Assembly (NCBI RefSeq): GCF_001874645.1
Contig: NZ_CP017886.1
Coordinates: 5,446,501-5,510,500 of the forward strand
Reading direction: 5' to 3'
Length of the DNA stretch: 64,000 nt
Source: Pseudomonas frederiksbergensis
GTDB lineage: Bacteria > Pseudomonadota > Gammaproteobacteria > Pseudomonadales > Pseudomonadaceae
Position 1 is the stretch's first letter; every line of letters starts with the position of its first letter. Both the position numbers and the translations under genes were made by a program. This document shows, one piece after another, positions 26,826 through 35,986 of the stretch. The notes under the pieces are model-generated. The model saw only the letters and a program-made list of their open reading frames with translations, did no database searches and had not been told where the DNA came from.

Positions 26826-26859
26826 AGTCCGCCCAGGGCCAACATGGGCGGACTTTTTT
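26826..26859 (+). terminator. Rho-independent terminator of aprA
   Basis: AGTCCGCCC / GGGCGGACT, a perfect 9-bp stem with an 11-base loop and a run of six T. It lies 43 bp past the aprA stop and just before the convergent permease gene. Confidence 0.9.
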
Positions 26860-26865
26860 ATGCCG

Positions 26866-28488
26866 TCAGTTTTTGTCCAGATCCACATCCTTGGTCTCGC
26901 GCAAGCAGATCATGCCCACCACCAGGCTCACCCCGGTGATCAGCACCGGGTACCACAGCCCGTAGAAAATATCCCCGGTGTAGACCACCAGCGCGAACGA
27001 CACGGTCGGCAGGAAACCACCGAACCAGCCGTTGCCGATGTGATACGGCAGGGACATCGAGGTGTAGCGGATGCGCGTCGGGAACAGTTCGACCATCAGC
27101 GCCGCCAGCGGCCCATAGCACATCGCTGAAATAATGATCAGTGCCACGATCAGCACGACGATCATCGGTTTGTTGATCAACTGGGTGTCCGCCTGTTGCG
27201 GGTAGCCGGCCAGGGTCACGGCACCGCGCAGGGCGGCTTCGTCGTAACCGTCGATTTTTACATCACCCACGCTGACTTGCACCGCGCTGCCGGCAGGGGC
27301 CGCTGCGCTGCTGTAGGGCAGGCCTTGTTTGACCAGGAAGGTTTTGACCTTGTCGCAGGGGCTGTCAAAACGTGCCTTGCCCACCGGGTCGAACTGAAAG
27401 GTGCAGGTGGCCGGGTCGGCCAGCACGGTGATCGGCGCTTGTTGGCTGGCTCGGTCGATGGCCGGATTGGCGTAATGGGCGAGGGTTTTGAAGATCGGGA
27501 AGTACAGCGCGGTAGCCAGCAGCAGGCCAATCATCAGGATCGGTTTGCGCCCGACCCGATCAGACAGCCAGCCGAAGAAAATGAAGAACGGCGCGCCGAT
27601 CACCACACTGACGATCAGCAAGGTATTGGCCAGGGCCGGGTCCATTTTCAGGAACTGGGTGAGAAAGAACAGTACGTAAAACTGCGCGGCGTAGAAGGTC
27701 ACCGCTTGCCCGGCGTTGATGCTGAACAGCGCAATCAGCACGATTTTGAGGTTTTCCCAATGACCGAAGGATTCGCGGATCGGTGCTTTGCAGCACTTGC
27801 CTTCTTCTTTCATTTTCAAGAAGGCCGGCGACTCGTGCAGGCTCAGGCGAATCCAGGTCGAAATGCCCAGCAGCACGATCGACAACAGGAACGGAATGCG
27901 CCAGCCCCAGACTTCGAACTGATCACCGGTGAAGTAGCGGCAGCCGAGCACCACCAGCAGCGACAGCAGCAAACCAAGCGTCGCGGTGGACTGAATCCAA
28001 CTGGTGTGGAAACCGCGTTTGCCGACTGGCGCGTGTTCTGCCACGTAGGTCGCGGCACCGCCGTACTCGCCGCCCAATGCCAGGCCCTGGAGCATGCGCA
28101 GCACCACCAGAATGATCGGTGCGGCAATGCCGATGCTGGCGTAGGTCGGCAACAGGCCGACGCAGAAGGTCGCCAGGCCCATCAGGATGATCGTCGCGAG
28201 GAAGGTGTATTTGCGCCCGATCATGTCCCCAAGGCGACCAAACACCAGCGCGCCGAACGGCCGCACGATGAAACCGGCGGCGAAGGCCATCAACGCGAAG
28301 ATGAAGGCGGTGGTGTCGTTGACCCCGGCAAAAAACTGTTTACTGATCACCGCCGCGAGGGCGCCGTAGAGAAAGAAGTCATACCACTCGAATACTGTCC
28401 CGAGGGATGAGGCGAAGATGACTTTCTGAGTTTCCTTGCTGGTGCCGGCGCGGAGCGTTGCGGCTATTGCTTGAACCTGATCTGACAT
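26866..28488 (-). CDS. MHS-family MFS transporter with extracytoplasmic insertion
   Basis: 540 aa. The N-terminal half is a typical metabolite:H+ symporter: GTVFEWYDFFLYGALAAV (TM1), GRLGDMIGRKYTFL (loop 2-3), RMLQGLALGGEYGGAATYVAEH (~130-150). Between TM9 and TM10 (~338-437) lies an extra domain of about 100 residues with two Cys (TCTFQF, SPCDKV) that should face the periplasm. The last two spans follow (LMVELFPTRIRYTSMSLPYHIGNGWFGG). ATG 28488 has GAGG 9 nt upstream. Substrate unknown; the GMC oxidoreductase gene upstream may be in the same pathway but a REP pair separates them. Confidence 0.87.
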   Translation of the reverse strand: MSDQVQAIAATLRAGTSKETQKVIFASSLGTVFEWYDFFLYGALAAVISKQFFAGVNDTTAFIFALMAFAAGFIVRPFGALVFGRLGDMIGRKYTFLATIILMGLATFCVGLLPTYASIGIAAPIILVVLRMLQGLALGGEYGGAATYVAEHAPVGKRGFHTSWIQSTATLGLLLSLLVVLGCRYFTGDQFEVWGWRIPFLLSIVLLGISTWIRLSLHESPAFLKMKEEGKCCKAPIRESFGHWENLKIVLIALFSINAGQAVTFYAAQFYVLFFLTQFLKMDPALANTLLIVSVVIGAPFFIFFGWLSDRVGRKPILMIGLLLATALYFPIFKTLAHYANPAIDRASQQAPITVLADPATCTFQFDPVGKARFDSPCDKVKTFLVKQGLPYSSAAAPAGSAVQVSVGDVKIDGYDEAALRGAVTLAGYPQQADTQLINKPMIVVLIVALIIISAMCYGPLAALMVELFPTRIRYTSMSLPYHIGNGWFGGFLPTVSFALVVYTGDIFYGLWYPVLITGVSLVVGMICLRETKDVDLDKN

Positions 28489-28580
28489 GTCGGTATCCCT
28501 CACAGTGTTTATTTATTGTTGTTCCACTGTCAGCGCCGGCCTTGTGGGCTGGCGCTGCTCCTGTCGATGCAATGCGACCC

Positions 28581-28661
28581 GTAGGAGCTGCCGCAGGCTG
28601 CGATCTTTTGATCTTCCGGGGCGGTGAGCCAGAAAAGATCGCAGCCTCCGGCAGCGCCTAC
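28581..28661. repeat. REP pair (inverted)
   Basis: REP copy 28581-28615 (GTAGGAGCTGCCGCAGGCTG core plus CGATCTTTTGATCTT) faces an inverted, slightly diverged copy at 28633-28661. The second copy contains the TAG stop of the GMC gene. Confidence 0.85.
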
Positions 28662-30307
28662 GCGTGTTCTTCTGTGTTCAGTTGGTTTGGCGTAAGGCTC
28701 CTTGGTGTGGCGGCGAGAATCAGCTGCGCCGCTTTCTCGGCGATCATCAGTGTAGGTGAGCAGGTGTTGCCCGAGGTGATGTGCGGCATGATCGACGCAT
28801 CGGCGATGCGCAGACCGGGAATGCCGTGAACCCGCAGTTGGGCATCGACCACTGCATCGGCATCGTTGCCCATGCGGCAGGTGCCGACCGGGTGGAAAAT
28901 CGTCGTGCCGATGCGCGCGGCCGCTTCGTGCAGTTGTTCTTCGCTTTGCAAGGCCGCGCCCGGCAGGTATTCGACCGGTTTGAACGGTTGCAGGGCCGGC
29001 GCGGCAACGATGCGTCGGGTCAGGCGAATCGCATCGGCGGCCACGCGCAGGTCTTCGGGATGGCTCAGGTAATTGGGCTGAATCAGCGGCGCCTGCTGTG
29101 GGTCGGCCGAACGAATCTCGACTCGACCACGACTTTTCGGGCGCAGGTCGCACACCGAGGCGGTGAACGCCGGGAACGCATGCAAGGGTTCGCCGAAGCG
29201 CTCAAGCGAGAGCGGCTGGACATGGTATTCGAGGTTCGCCGAGGTTTGTTCCGGCCCGGAGCGGGCAAAAGCGCCGAGTTGACTTGGGGCCATCGACAAC
29301 GGGCCACTGCGGTCGTACAGATAGCGCAAGCCCATGCCGATTTTGCCCCACAGGCTGCCGGCGATCTGGTTCAGGGTCCGGGCGTTTTCCAGTGTGTAGA
29401 TCAGCCGCAGCTGCAAGTGATCCTGCAGGTTGCCGCCGACCCCGTTGAGTTCGTGGGCGACGCCGATCCCCAAGCGTTTGAGCAGGCCGCTCGGGCCAAT
29501 GCCGGAACGTTGCAGGATGCTTGGCGAACCGACGGAACCGGCGCTGAGGATGATTTCCCGGTGGGCGACGAAGGTGGTTGCCTTGCCTTGCCAGCGCGCA
29601 CTGATTTTTGATGCTCGACCGTTTTCCAGTAGCACGCGGTCGACGTCGACGTCGGTCAGCACGGTGAGGTTCGGTCGCTGGCGAATCGGTTTGAGAAAAG
29701 CCTTCGCAGCATTCCAGCGTATCCCGGCCTTCTGGTTGACCTGGAAGTAGCCGCAACCTTCGTTGTCGCCCTGGTTGAAGTCATCAAGGTTGGCGATGCC
29801 GCTTTGTTCGGCGGCGCTACGGAAGGCGTCGAGAATCGGCCACGACAGCCGTTGGCGTTCGACGCGCCACTCCCCGGCGGCGCCGTGAAACGCAGAGTCG
29901 CCGGCAAAATGGTGTTCGCTTTGCTTGAACAGCGGCAGTACGTCGTTCCAGTTCCAGCCGGGGTTGCCTTCGGCAGCCCAACGGTCGTAGTCGCCAGCCT
30001 GACCGCGCATGTAGATCATGCCGTTGATCGACGAGCAACCGCCCAGCACCTTGCCGCGCGGGTAGCTCAGGCTGCGGCCTTGCAGGCCGGTTTGCGCTTC
30101 GGTCTTGAAGCACCAGTCGGTGCGCGGGTTGCCGATGCAAAACAGGTAACCGACCGGAATGTGAATCCAGGGATAGTTATCGCGCCCGCCGGCTTCAAGC
30201 AGCAGCACCCGGTGTTGCGGGTTGGCGGAGAGTCGATTGGCCAGCAGACAACCGGCTGGCCCGGCGCCGACCACGATGTAATCGTATGCATCAACGGCAG
30301 GTTGCAT
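28658..30307 (-). CDS. GMC-family oxidoreductase (choline dehydrogenase-like)
   Basis: 549 aa. FAD motif YDYIVVGAGPAGCLLANRLS (~8-27), LLLEAGGRD, the GMC signature GKVLGGCSSINGMIYMRG (~84-101), HREIILSAGSVGSPSILQRSGIGP (~260) and the C-terminal active-site His in TTIFHPVGTCRMG (~476) with NTCSPTLMIAEKAA. Family enzymes oxidise alcohols at the expense of FAD; those of this length include choline and polyethylene-glycol/alkanol dehydrogenases. GAGG is 6 nt before the ATG. Its TAG stop falls inside a REP element. It is divergent from a LysR gene that probably regulates it. Confidence 0.92.
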   Translation of the reverse strand: MQPAVDAYDYIVVGAGPAGCLLANRLSANPQHRVLLLEAGGRDNYPWIHIPVGYLFCIGNPRTDWCFKTEAQTGLQGRSLSYPRGKVLGGCSSINGMIYMRGQAGDYDRWAAEGNPGWNWNDVLPLFKQSEHHFAGDSAFHGAAGEWRVERQRLSWPILDAFRSAAEQSGIANLDDFNQGDNEGCGYFQVNQKAGIRWNAAKAFLKPIRQRPNLTVLTDVDVDRVLLENGRASKISARWQGKATTFVAHREIILSAGSVGSPSILQRSGIGPSGLLKRLGIGVAHELNGVGGNLQDHLQLRLIYTLENARTLNQIAGSLWGKIGMGLRYLYDRSGPLSMAPSQLGAFARSGPEQTSANLEYHVQPLSLERFGEPLHAFPAFTASVCDLRPKSRGRVEIRSADPQQAPLIQPNYLSHPEDLRVAADAIRLTRRIVAAPALQPFKPVEYLPGAALQSEEQLHEAAARIGTTIFHPVGTCRMGNDADAVVDAQLRVHGIPGLRIADASIMPHITSGNTCSPTLMIAEKAAQLILAATPRSLTPNQLNTEEHA

Positions 30308-30352
30308 CCATGACCTCGCAGCGTGTTGTTCTTATTGGGATCCATCCTAGTT

Positions 30353-30382
30353 GTTAGTTTTCGGCAAAAGAATGTTAGTTTT
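30353..30382. promoter_or_regulatory. Direct repeat in the GMC/LysR divergent promoter
   Basis: GTTAGTTTT at 30353-30361 and 30374-30382, 21 bp start to start, two helical turns, so both would sit on one face of DNA. A plausible regulator site of the LysR protein at 30442. Confidence 0.4.
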
Positions 30383-30441
30383 TGCTCAGCTGCTGTGCGT
30401 TTTTAAACAGTGATCTGCTCCCAAGCATTCAAGGAAGGCTG

Positions 30442-31341
30442 ATGTTCGACTGGAATGACCTGCGGTTTTTTCTCGAATTGCAACGCAGCGGCCGCTTGCT
30501 GACCGCCGCCCGGCGCCTGAAAACCACCCACGCCACCGTGGCGCGGCACATTGAGGCCATCGAGACCAGCCTCGGCACTGCGTTGTTCGTCCAGCAAGCC
30601 CAGGGTTACCAACTGACGCCGGCCGGCGAAGCACTGCTTAAACATGCTGAAGCCATGGAAAACGTCGCCTTGCTGGCGCAGGAGGAAATCACCCAATCCA
30701 GCGCGCCGCTGGGCAAGATCCGCGTCGGGGTGACCGAGGGCTTGGGGATCATGTTCCTCGCCAGTCGCATGCAGGGTTTGTTTGATCGCTATCCGGGGCT
30801 GGAGGTGGAACTGGTGGCCGTGCCGCGCTTCGTCAGCATCCTCAACCGCGAAGCCGAGATCAGCATTCATCTGGAACGTCCGGCCGCCGATATGCTGGTC
30901 ACTCGTAAACTCACCGATTACCGCCTGGCGCTTTACGCCAGTCAGGCCTACCTTGATCGCTCGCCACCGTTGCGCAGCCGTGACGACCTGGCGCGGCATG
31001 CCTGGATCGGTTACGTCGACGATCTGTTATTCAGTCAGGAATTGATGTTTCTCAACAGCTTCTGCCGTAACCCTCAAGTGGTGTTCCACAGCACCAGCGT
31101 GATCGCCCAGCAGCAGGCGGCACGCTCGGGATTGGGGATCGCCGTGTTGCCGTGCTACATGGCCAGTAACGACCCGGAACTGGTGCCGCTGCTGCCGGCC
31201 GAGAGCATCCAGCGCAGCTACTGGATCAGCACCCGCCGCGAGCTGCACAAGTCGGTGCGATTGCGGGTGTTGTGGGATTACGTGGTGGGGTTGTGTGATC
31301 GCGAGCAGACGCTGCTGCTTGGGCCCACCTCTGAACTGTAG
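30442..31341 (+). CDS. LysR-family regulator
   Basis: 299 aa. HTH in MFDWNDLRFFLELQRSGRLLTAARRLKTTHATVARHIEAIE (1-41), a variant with TTHATVARH as recognition helix. Effector domain from ~90. Start chosen at MFDWNDL because GGAAGG precedes it and LysR proteins of this branch begin so; an upstream frame of 20 codons is not needed. The TAG stop is the second to fourth base of a REP element. Divergent from the GMC oxidoreductase gene and its likely regulator. Confidence 0.9.
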   Translation: MFDWNDLRFFLELQRSGRLLTAARRLKTTHATVARHIEAIETSLGTALFVQQAQGYQLTPAGEALLKHAEAMENVALLAQEEITQSSAPLGKIRVGVTEGLGIMFLASRMQGLFDRYPGLEVELVAVPRFVSILNREAEISIHLERPAADMLVTRKLTDYRLALYASQAYLDRSPPLRSRDDLARHAWIGYVDDLLFSQELMFLNSFCRNPQVVFHSTSVIAQQQAARSGLGIAVLPCYMASNDPELVPLLPAESIQRSYWISTRRELHKSVRLRVLWDYVVGLCDREQTLLLGPTSEL

Positions 31342-31409
31342 GAGCTGCCGCAGGCTGCGATCTTTTGATCTTGGCGGCCTGATAGCCGACCAATCTCTTG
31401 CAGGTGTAC
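31337..31409 (+). repeat. 73-bp direct repeat, copy 1 (contains REP)
   Basis: Begins TGTAGGAGCTGCCGCAGGCT and ends GCAGGTGTAC. It equals 31763-31835 except one base (CCAAT for CCGAT). The first 36 bases are a REP element; the rest (GGCGGCCTGATAGCCGACC and on) is specific to this pair. Confidence 0.95.
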
Positions 31410-31762
31410 ATATCCGTTGCTGCGGTAACGGCCCCTTATGGTTCCGCTCTTACAGCGTGTCACTTTTGACAAACGCCTCAAAAGTAACCAAAAAGTCTCG
31501 CCCCAAGCGTACGGCCCCTCGCCTAGGCTCGGCGTTCCCTCGCTCCGGTGTCCATCAGGGGGCATCGCCTACGGTCGGCTTCGCTTCGACCTCCTCTCGA
31601 TGTGTCCGGCTGCGCCGTACGGCGCTGCGCGCCAGCCCCCTGATAAACACCTCCACTCAGCCTCCCGAAGGGGCGGGTGGATCAAGATCAAAAGCGGCAG
31701 GCGAGCTAACGCTCGGCCTGTTGAGTGGTGGTGGGGCTGCTTCATTGTGGGTGGGTGATATT
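31410..31762. repeat. 353-bp intergenic element between the 73-bp repeats
   Basis: Non-coding. Contains GGTTCCGCTCTTACAGCGTG, an 8-bp inverted repeat ACTTTTGA/TCAAAAGT (31462-31485), CTCGCCTAGGCTCGGCG and CTCGCTCCGG. From memory this resembles a multicopy intergenic repeat of Pseudomonas genomes. No transposase is present. Confidence 0.6.
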
Positions 31763-31835
31763 TGTAGGAGCTGCCGCAGGCTGCGATCTTTTGATCTTGG
31801 CGGCCTGATAGCCGACCGATCTCTTGCAGGTGTAC
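31763..31835 (+). repeat. 73-bp direct repeat, copy 2 (contains REP)
   Basis: Same sequence and orientation as 31337-31409 with one mismatch; it ends 20 bp before the stop of the AlkC-like gene. Confidence 0.95.
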
Positions 31836-31855
31836 GCCGATCAAAACCGCTGGGG

Positions 31856-32962
31856 TCATGGAGTAATTTCAAACGCGGTGCTTCCCAGTCGCTCACCATT
31901 GACCATGATGTGTACCTCATGCGTGCCCGCGTAATGCTTGCGGGTGGTTAGCTCGCGGATTTGCTGGGCGCGGCTGAGGGTTTGCCGGGCGTGGGCGGGT
32001 AGGGTGAGGCCTTTGAGTTTGAAGACTTTCGCCGAGGTTGCGCCTGAGGCTTTGACGTAGTCGATGGCGTAATCGATGACCAGTCGCTGGTTGTCACTGG
32101 CGGTTGAATGAAGATCGAACGAGAGCTTTATGGTCTCGCCGAGGCGGATCACCGCCGGTTCAACCTTTAGGTTATGGATCTGGACCTCGGGTTTACCGCC
32201 AGCGCCGATAATCGCCAGTGCCCGCTGATTGCCCTGTTTGATCAAGCTACGCAGCGCGTGTTTGGCAATCCACGCGGTGCGCGGGTCTTCCAGTGACCAG
32301 CCTTCGATCAGACTCAGCACCCACTCGGGGTGGTCCTTGGTGATGTCGTTGAGGTGATTGGCCACTGACTTGCGTACGTAAAGGCTGCTGTCGGCCTTGA
32401 GGTTTTCGAGGATCGCTGCTGCCAGCGTCGGGTCGGCTTGTACCGGTTCCAGACGAAACGACCACGGCAGGCGCGGTCGACTGCCTTCGCTGGCCAGACG
32501 GCGGACGTGTTCGTTGTTGTCCCGCGACCAATCGTGCATCAACGCCAGCGAGCGCTCCAAGTCGCTGCGCAGGAAATGCCGGATCGCGAATTCCGATGAT
32601 CCGAACGTGGTGAAGTACTTGAGCGCGTCCATCGACAGCTCGAACGCATGGGCGCCGTAGGTGGCGACATAGTGGGGCAGGAACATGCTGACAAAGCCGC
32701 TGTTCAGGCGCGGCGCGAGCGGACGCAGGATCTCCAGTGTCTGCTCATAGCTCAGCGGCAAGACCGCGTGCAGACATTCCCCGACCCGCGCCATGCGTTG
32801 CATCACTGACAACTCGGCGAGGCCAGCATTGGCCAGTTTCAGGAACGCCTTGGCGTTGAACGCCGGGTACACCGCATGCATTTCGGTAGCGATGTGTTGC
32901 AAGCGTTCGGCGTTGAAGATTTCCTTCAGGGCGGGGGAGGACTGGTCTGCGTTGCTCATCAT
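31856..32962 (-). CDS. alkC: AlkC-like DNA alkylation-repair glycosylase
   Basis: 368 aa. Residues ~1-250 are alpha-helical HEAT-like repeats (for example SSEFAIRHFLRSDLERSLALMHDWSRDNNEHVRRLASEGSRPRLPWS, and SSLYVRKSVANHLNDITKDHPEWVLSLIEGW). The region ~255-368 is beta-rich (KPEVQIHNLKVEPAVIRLGETIKLSFDLHST...), the immunoglobulin-like domain that AlkC proteins carry and AlkD lacks. AlkC removes 3-methylcytosine and 3-methyladenine without base flipping. ATG 32962 or the adjacent 32959 follows AAAGGAA. Stands alone, flanked by repeats on both sides. Confidence 0.82.
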   Translation of the reverse strand: MMSNADQSSPALKEIFNAERLQHIATEMHAVYPAFNAKAFLKLANAGLAELSVMQRMARVGECLHAVLPLSYEQTLEILRPLAPRLNSGFVSMFLPHYVATYGAHAFELSMDALKYFTTFGSSEFAIRHFLRSDLERSLALMHDWSRDNNEHVRRLASEGSRPRLPWSFRLEPVQADPTLAAAILENLKADSSLYVRKSVANHLNDITKDHPEWVLSLIEGWSLEDPRTAWIAKHALRSLIKQGNQRALAIIGAGGKPEVQIHNLKVEPAVIRLGETIKLSFDLHSTASDNQRLVIDYAIDYVKASGATSAKVFKLKGLTLPAHARQTLSRAQQIRELTTRKHYAGTHEVHIMVNGERLGSTAFEITP

Positions 32963-32981
32963 GGATTCCTTTCAGCATTTC

Positions 32982-33015
32982 AGATCAAAAGATCGCAGCC
33001 TGCGGCAGCTCCTAC
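32982..33015. repeat. Single REP element
   Basis: Inverted orientation copy (AGATCAAAAGATCGCAGCCTGCGGCAGCTCCTAC), alone between alkC and the antiporter gene. Confidence 0.85.
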
Positions 33016-33038
33016 GGGGAACGCGATCTTTTCGGGTT

Positions 33039-34847
33039 TCAAGGTTTGCCCGTCTCTTCCTCAAGCTGATCCGCCTCGAACAGCCGTGCCAGTTCGGCTC
33101 GGGCTTCCTGGGCGCTCTGCATGACTTTCGCGGCATCGTCGTAGATTGCGTGCTGGGCTTCGAGCACCTGTTCGTCGTGATGCTTGAAACGTTCGATGCG
33201 GGCATCGGCCTGGGTCTGGCTCAGGCCCAGACCGAGCAGGGTTCGGCGGCTCATTTCCAGGCTTGAATAATAGGTTTCCCGGACCGCCTCGGCACCGAGG
33301 TCGACCAAGCGGTGGACGTGCTGACGGTTACGGGCACGGGCGATGATTTTCATGTGCGGGTAGAGCTTGCGCACCAGTTCGGCGGTCTTGATGTTGGTGT
33401 CCGGGTCATCGGTGGCAATCACAAAGAATTCCGCCTGCCCGACCTTGGCCGCGCTGAGAATCTCCGGGCGCATCGGGTCACCGTAGAACACCGGTACACC
33501 GCCAAAACTGCGGGACAGTTCGATGGTTTCCACCGACGTATCGAGGGCGACGAACTGGACATTTTGCGCTCGCAGAATCCGCGCCACGATCTGACCCATG
33601 CGGCCCATGCCGGCGATGACCACGCGGGGTGCGTCGGTGTCGATTTCGCGCAAGTGGGGCGGCACGGTGACGGGCTGGACTTTCGATTTAACCAGTCGGC
33701 CACACATCAAAAGCAACAGCGGTGTCACGGCCATGGACAGGGTGATGGTCAGCACCTGAAGGTCGTACATCCGTGGGTCGAACAGGCCTTGATCGCGGCC
33801 GATCTTGAACACCACGAACGCAAACTCACCGCCCGCCGCCAGCACGATGCCCAGGCGCAGCGCACTCAGCCGACTCAGGCCTCCGGCCAGCCGCCCGACG
33901 ACAAACAGCATGGGCAGCTTGAGCATGATCAGCAGCAGGGTCAGGCCCAGCACTGTCGCCGGGGCGCTGAACAACAGGCTGATGTTGGCGCCCATGCCGA
34001 CACTGATGAAAAACAGCCCCAGCAGCAGGCCCTTGAACGGTTCGATCTGCGCTTCCAGTTCATGGCGGTATTCCGAGTCCGCCAGCAGCAGACCGGCGAG
34101 GAACGCACCGAGGGCCATGGATACGCCGACCAGGTCCATCAGCCACGCGGTGCCGATCACTACCAGCAACGCAGTCGCGGTCGAGACTTCCGGCAGACCG
34201 GTTTTGGCGACGACACGAAATACCGGTCGCAACAGGTAACGCCCGCCGATCACCACCACCGCGATGCTGCCCAGCACCCGAAGGACATGGTTCAGGTCCT
34301 CGGCTGCCGTGGTGGTGTGATCACCGCCGGCGAGCAGCGGCACCATGGCAATCAGCGGGATTGCGGCGATGTCCTGAAACAGCAAAATGGCAAACGCCAG
34401 CCGCCCGTGAGGGCTGGTCAGTTCCTTGCGTTCAGCCAGGCTTTGCAGGCCGAAGGCGGTGGACGACAACGCCAGGCCCAGGCCAAGCACGATCGCGCTG
34501 TTAAGCGCCTGGCCAAACACGTAGAACGCCAGCACGCCGATCACCGAACCGGTCAGCAGCACCTGTGCCAGACCGACGCCGAACACCGCTTTGCGCATCA
34601 CCCACAGCCGTCGTGGCGACAGCTCAAGGCCAATGATGAACAGCAGCAAGACCACGCCGAGCTCGGAAATATGGCTGACGCTTTGCGGGTTACCGATCAA
34701 CCCCAGCACCGACGGCCCAATGATGACCCCAGCCAGCAGATAGCCCAACACCGCACCCAGTTGCAGGCGTTTGGCTAAGGGTACGGTGAGCACCGCCGCG
34801 AACAGAAAGACCACAGCGGCTTGCAACAGGTTGCCTTCATGGGGCAT
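33039..34847 (-). CDS. Kef-type (CPA2) cation:proton antiporter
   Basis: 602 aa from MPHEGNLLQAAVVF, with AGGAG 6 nt upstream; the in-frame extension above it is not needed. Twelve or so membrane spans with LGYLLAGVIIGPSVLG, ISELGVVLLLFIIGLELSPRRLW, LALSSTAFGLQSLAE and LFQDIAAIPLIAMVPLL (~20-180). A cytosolic Rossmann TrkA-N/RCK domain follows (VVIAGMGRMGQIVARILRAQ, ~410-430) and a coiled tail (~540-602). It resembles KefB/KefC potassium efflux antiporters, gated by glutathione adducts in E. coli; gating here is not shown. Confidence 0.92.
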   Translation of the reverse strand: MPHEGNLLQAAVVFLFAAVLTVPLAKRLQLGAVLGYLLAGVIIGPSVLGLIGNPQSVSHISELGVVLLLFIIGLELSPRRLWVMRKAVFGVGLAQVLLTGSVIGVLAFYVFGQALNSAIVLGLGLALSSTAFGLQSLAERKELTSPHGRLAFAILLFQDIAAIPLIAMVPLLAGGDHTTTAAEDLNHVLRVLGSIAVVVIGGRYLLRPVFRVVAKTGLPEVSTATALLVVIGTAWLMDLVGVSMALGAFLAGLLLADSEYRHELEAQIEPFKGLLLGLFFISVGMGANISLLFSAPATVLGLTLLLIMLKLPMLFVVGRLAGGLSRLSALRLGIVLAAGGEFAFVVFKIGRDQGLFDPRMYDLQVLTITLSMAVTPLLLLMCGRLVKSKVQPVTVPPHLREIDTDAPRVVIAGMGRMGQIVARILRAQNVQFVALDTSVETIELSRSFGGVPVFYGDPMRPEILSAAKVGQAEFFVIATDDPDTNIKTAELVRKLYPHMKIIARARNRQHVHRLVDLGAEAVRETYYSSLEMSRRTLLGLGLSQTQADARIERFKHHDEQVLEAQHAIYDDAAKVMQSAQEARAELARLFEADQLEEETGKP

Positions 34848-35042
34848 GGCTGACTCCTGGGAATACGTCGAACGACACACATTGCGGGCAATCATGGGTC
34901 ACAAAGGCGGACAGGATAAAGGCTGGGCCGGCATCAGTCAGTCATGAGTGCCGGCTATCGCGGATTACCGCGTTACAATTTGCATCAATTTGTTACATCC
35001 ATAGGATAAGCTGATCAATTCGTTTGCCGGTGAGTGGGCGTC

Positions 35043-35963
35043 ATGGCCATCAATTTCGATCTGAATGACTTGCAGGCTTTTCGCGCGGTGGTCGAGCAGG
35101 GCAGCTTCCGCAAGGCCGCCGACACGGTGCGGATCTCCCAGCCAGCGCTGAGCCGACGGATTGAGAAGCTCGAAGATGCGCTTGGGGTCAAACTGTTCGA
35201 ACGCACCACCCGCAGGGTCAGCCTCACGCAAGCGGGGCGCGCGTTTTCCCCCAGTGTCGAGCGTTTGCTGGATGACCTGGATGTGGCGCTGCTGGGGATC
35301 AGTGACGTGGCGTCGACCCGTTCGGGCTACGTCACCGTGGCCTGTGTACCTTCGGCGGCCTACTACTTCATGCCGCGGGTGGTCGCCCAATACCATCAGC
35401 GATTTCCGCGAATCAAGGTCAAGGTCCTCGACTCCAGCGCCCACGACGTCTTGAGCGCGGTGGTCAATGGCGAGGCGGATTTCGGCTTGAGTTTCATGGG
35501 CACGCTGGAGGCCGAGGTCGAGTTCGAACCGCTGGTGCAGGAGCGTTATGTGGTTGCTTGCCGGCGCGATCACGCCTTGGCCAGTCGCGCAAGCGTGAGT
35601 TGGAGCGAGCTGTATCAGCAGGATTACATCTCCCTCGACAAGACCTCGGGCAATCGTTTTCTGCTGGATCAGGCGCTGAGCGGGATCGTGCCGGCGCGTC
35701 AGAGCATCTGTGAAACCCGTCATGTCACTACGATGATCGGGCTGGTCGAAGCCGGTCTCGGCATTGCAGCGGTGCCGTTGATGGCGATGCCCGGCAGTGA
35801 CCACCCGATTCTGACCCATGTGCCGCTGACCGACCCGCAAGTGATGCGCAGCGTCGGCCTGCTCAAACGCCGGGGGCGGACGTTGACGCCAGCCGCTTTG
35901 GAGCTGGAGCGATTGATCGTCGAAATGAAGTTCAGCCAACCGCCAGAACCGGCCTCAGCGTAG
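35043..35963 (+). CDS. LysR-family regulator
   Basis: 306 aa. HTH in MAINFDLNDLQAFRAVVEQGSFRKAADTVRISQPALSRRIEKLE, effector domain with CVPSAAYYFMPRVVAQYHQRFPRIKVKVLD (~100-130). GTGs 9 bp upstream would add three residues. It is convergent with the ModA-like / permease pair (24 bp between stops), which is the usual position for a regulator of that transport unit, but it also starts 195 bp from the antiporter gene. Target not certain. Confidence 0.9.
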   Translation: MAINFDLNDLQAFRAVVEQGSFRKAADTVRISQPALSRRIEKLEDALGVKLFERTTRRVSLTQAGRAFSPSVERLLDDLDVALLGISDVASTRSGYVTVACVPSAAYYFMPRVVAQYHQRFPRIKVKVLDSSAHDVLSAVVNGEADFGLSFMGTLEAEVEFEPLVQERYVVACRRDHALASRASVSWSELYQQDYISLDKTSGNRFLLDQALSGIVPARQSICETRHVTTMIGLVEAGLGIAAVPLMAMPGSDHPILTHVPLTDPQVMRSVGLLKRRGRTLTPAALELERLIVEMKFSQPPEPASA

Positions 35964-35986
35964 ATCGGCTGAGGCCGGCGCCGGGC

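Noticed and set aside
31337..31835. 73-bp repeats considered as target-site duplications of an insertion sequence
   Set aside because: Far too long for a target duplication, and the 353 bp between them code for no transposase.
31295..31951. 218-codon plus-strand frame through the repeat region
   Set aside because: Covers the LysR 3' end, both 73-bp repeats and the alkC 3' end; a translation of repeats, not a gene.
33312..34778. 488-codon open frame on the plus strand
   Set aside because: Antisense to the Kef-type antiporter, with His/Gln/Asp-rich composition typical of such shadows.
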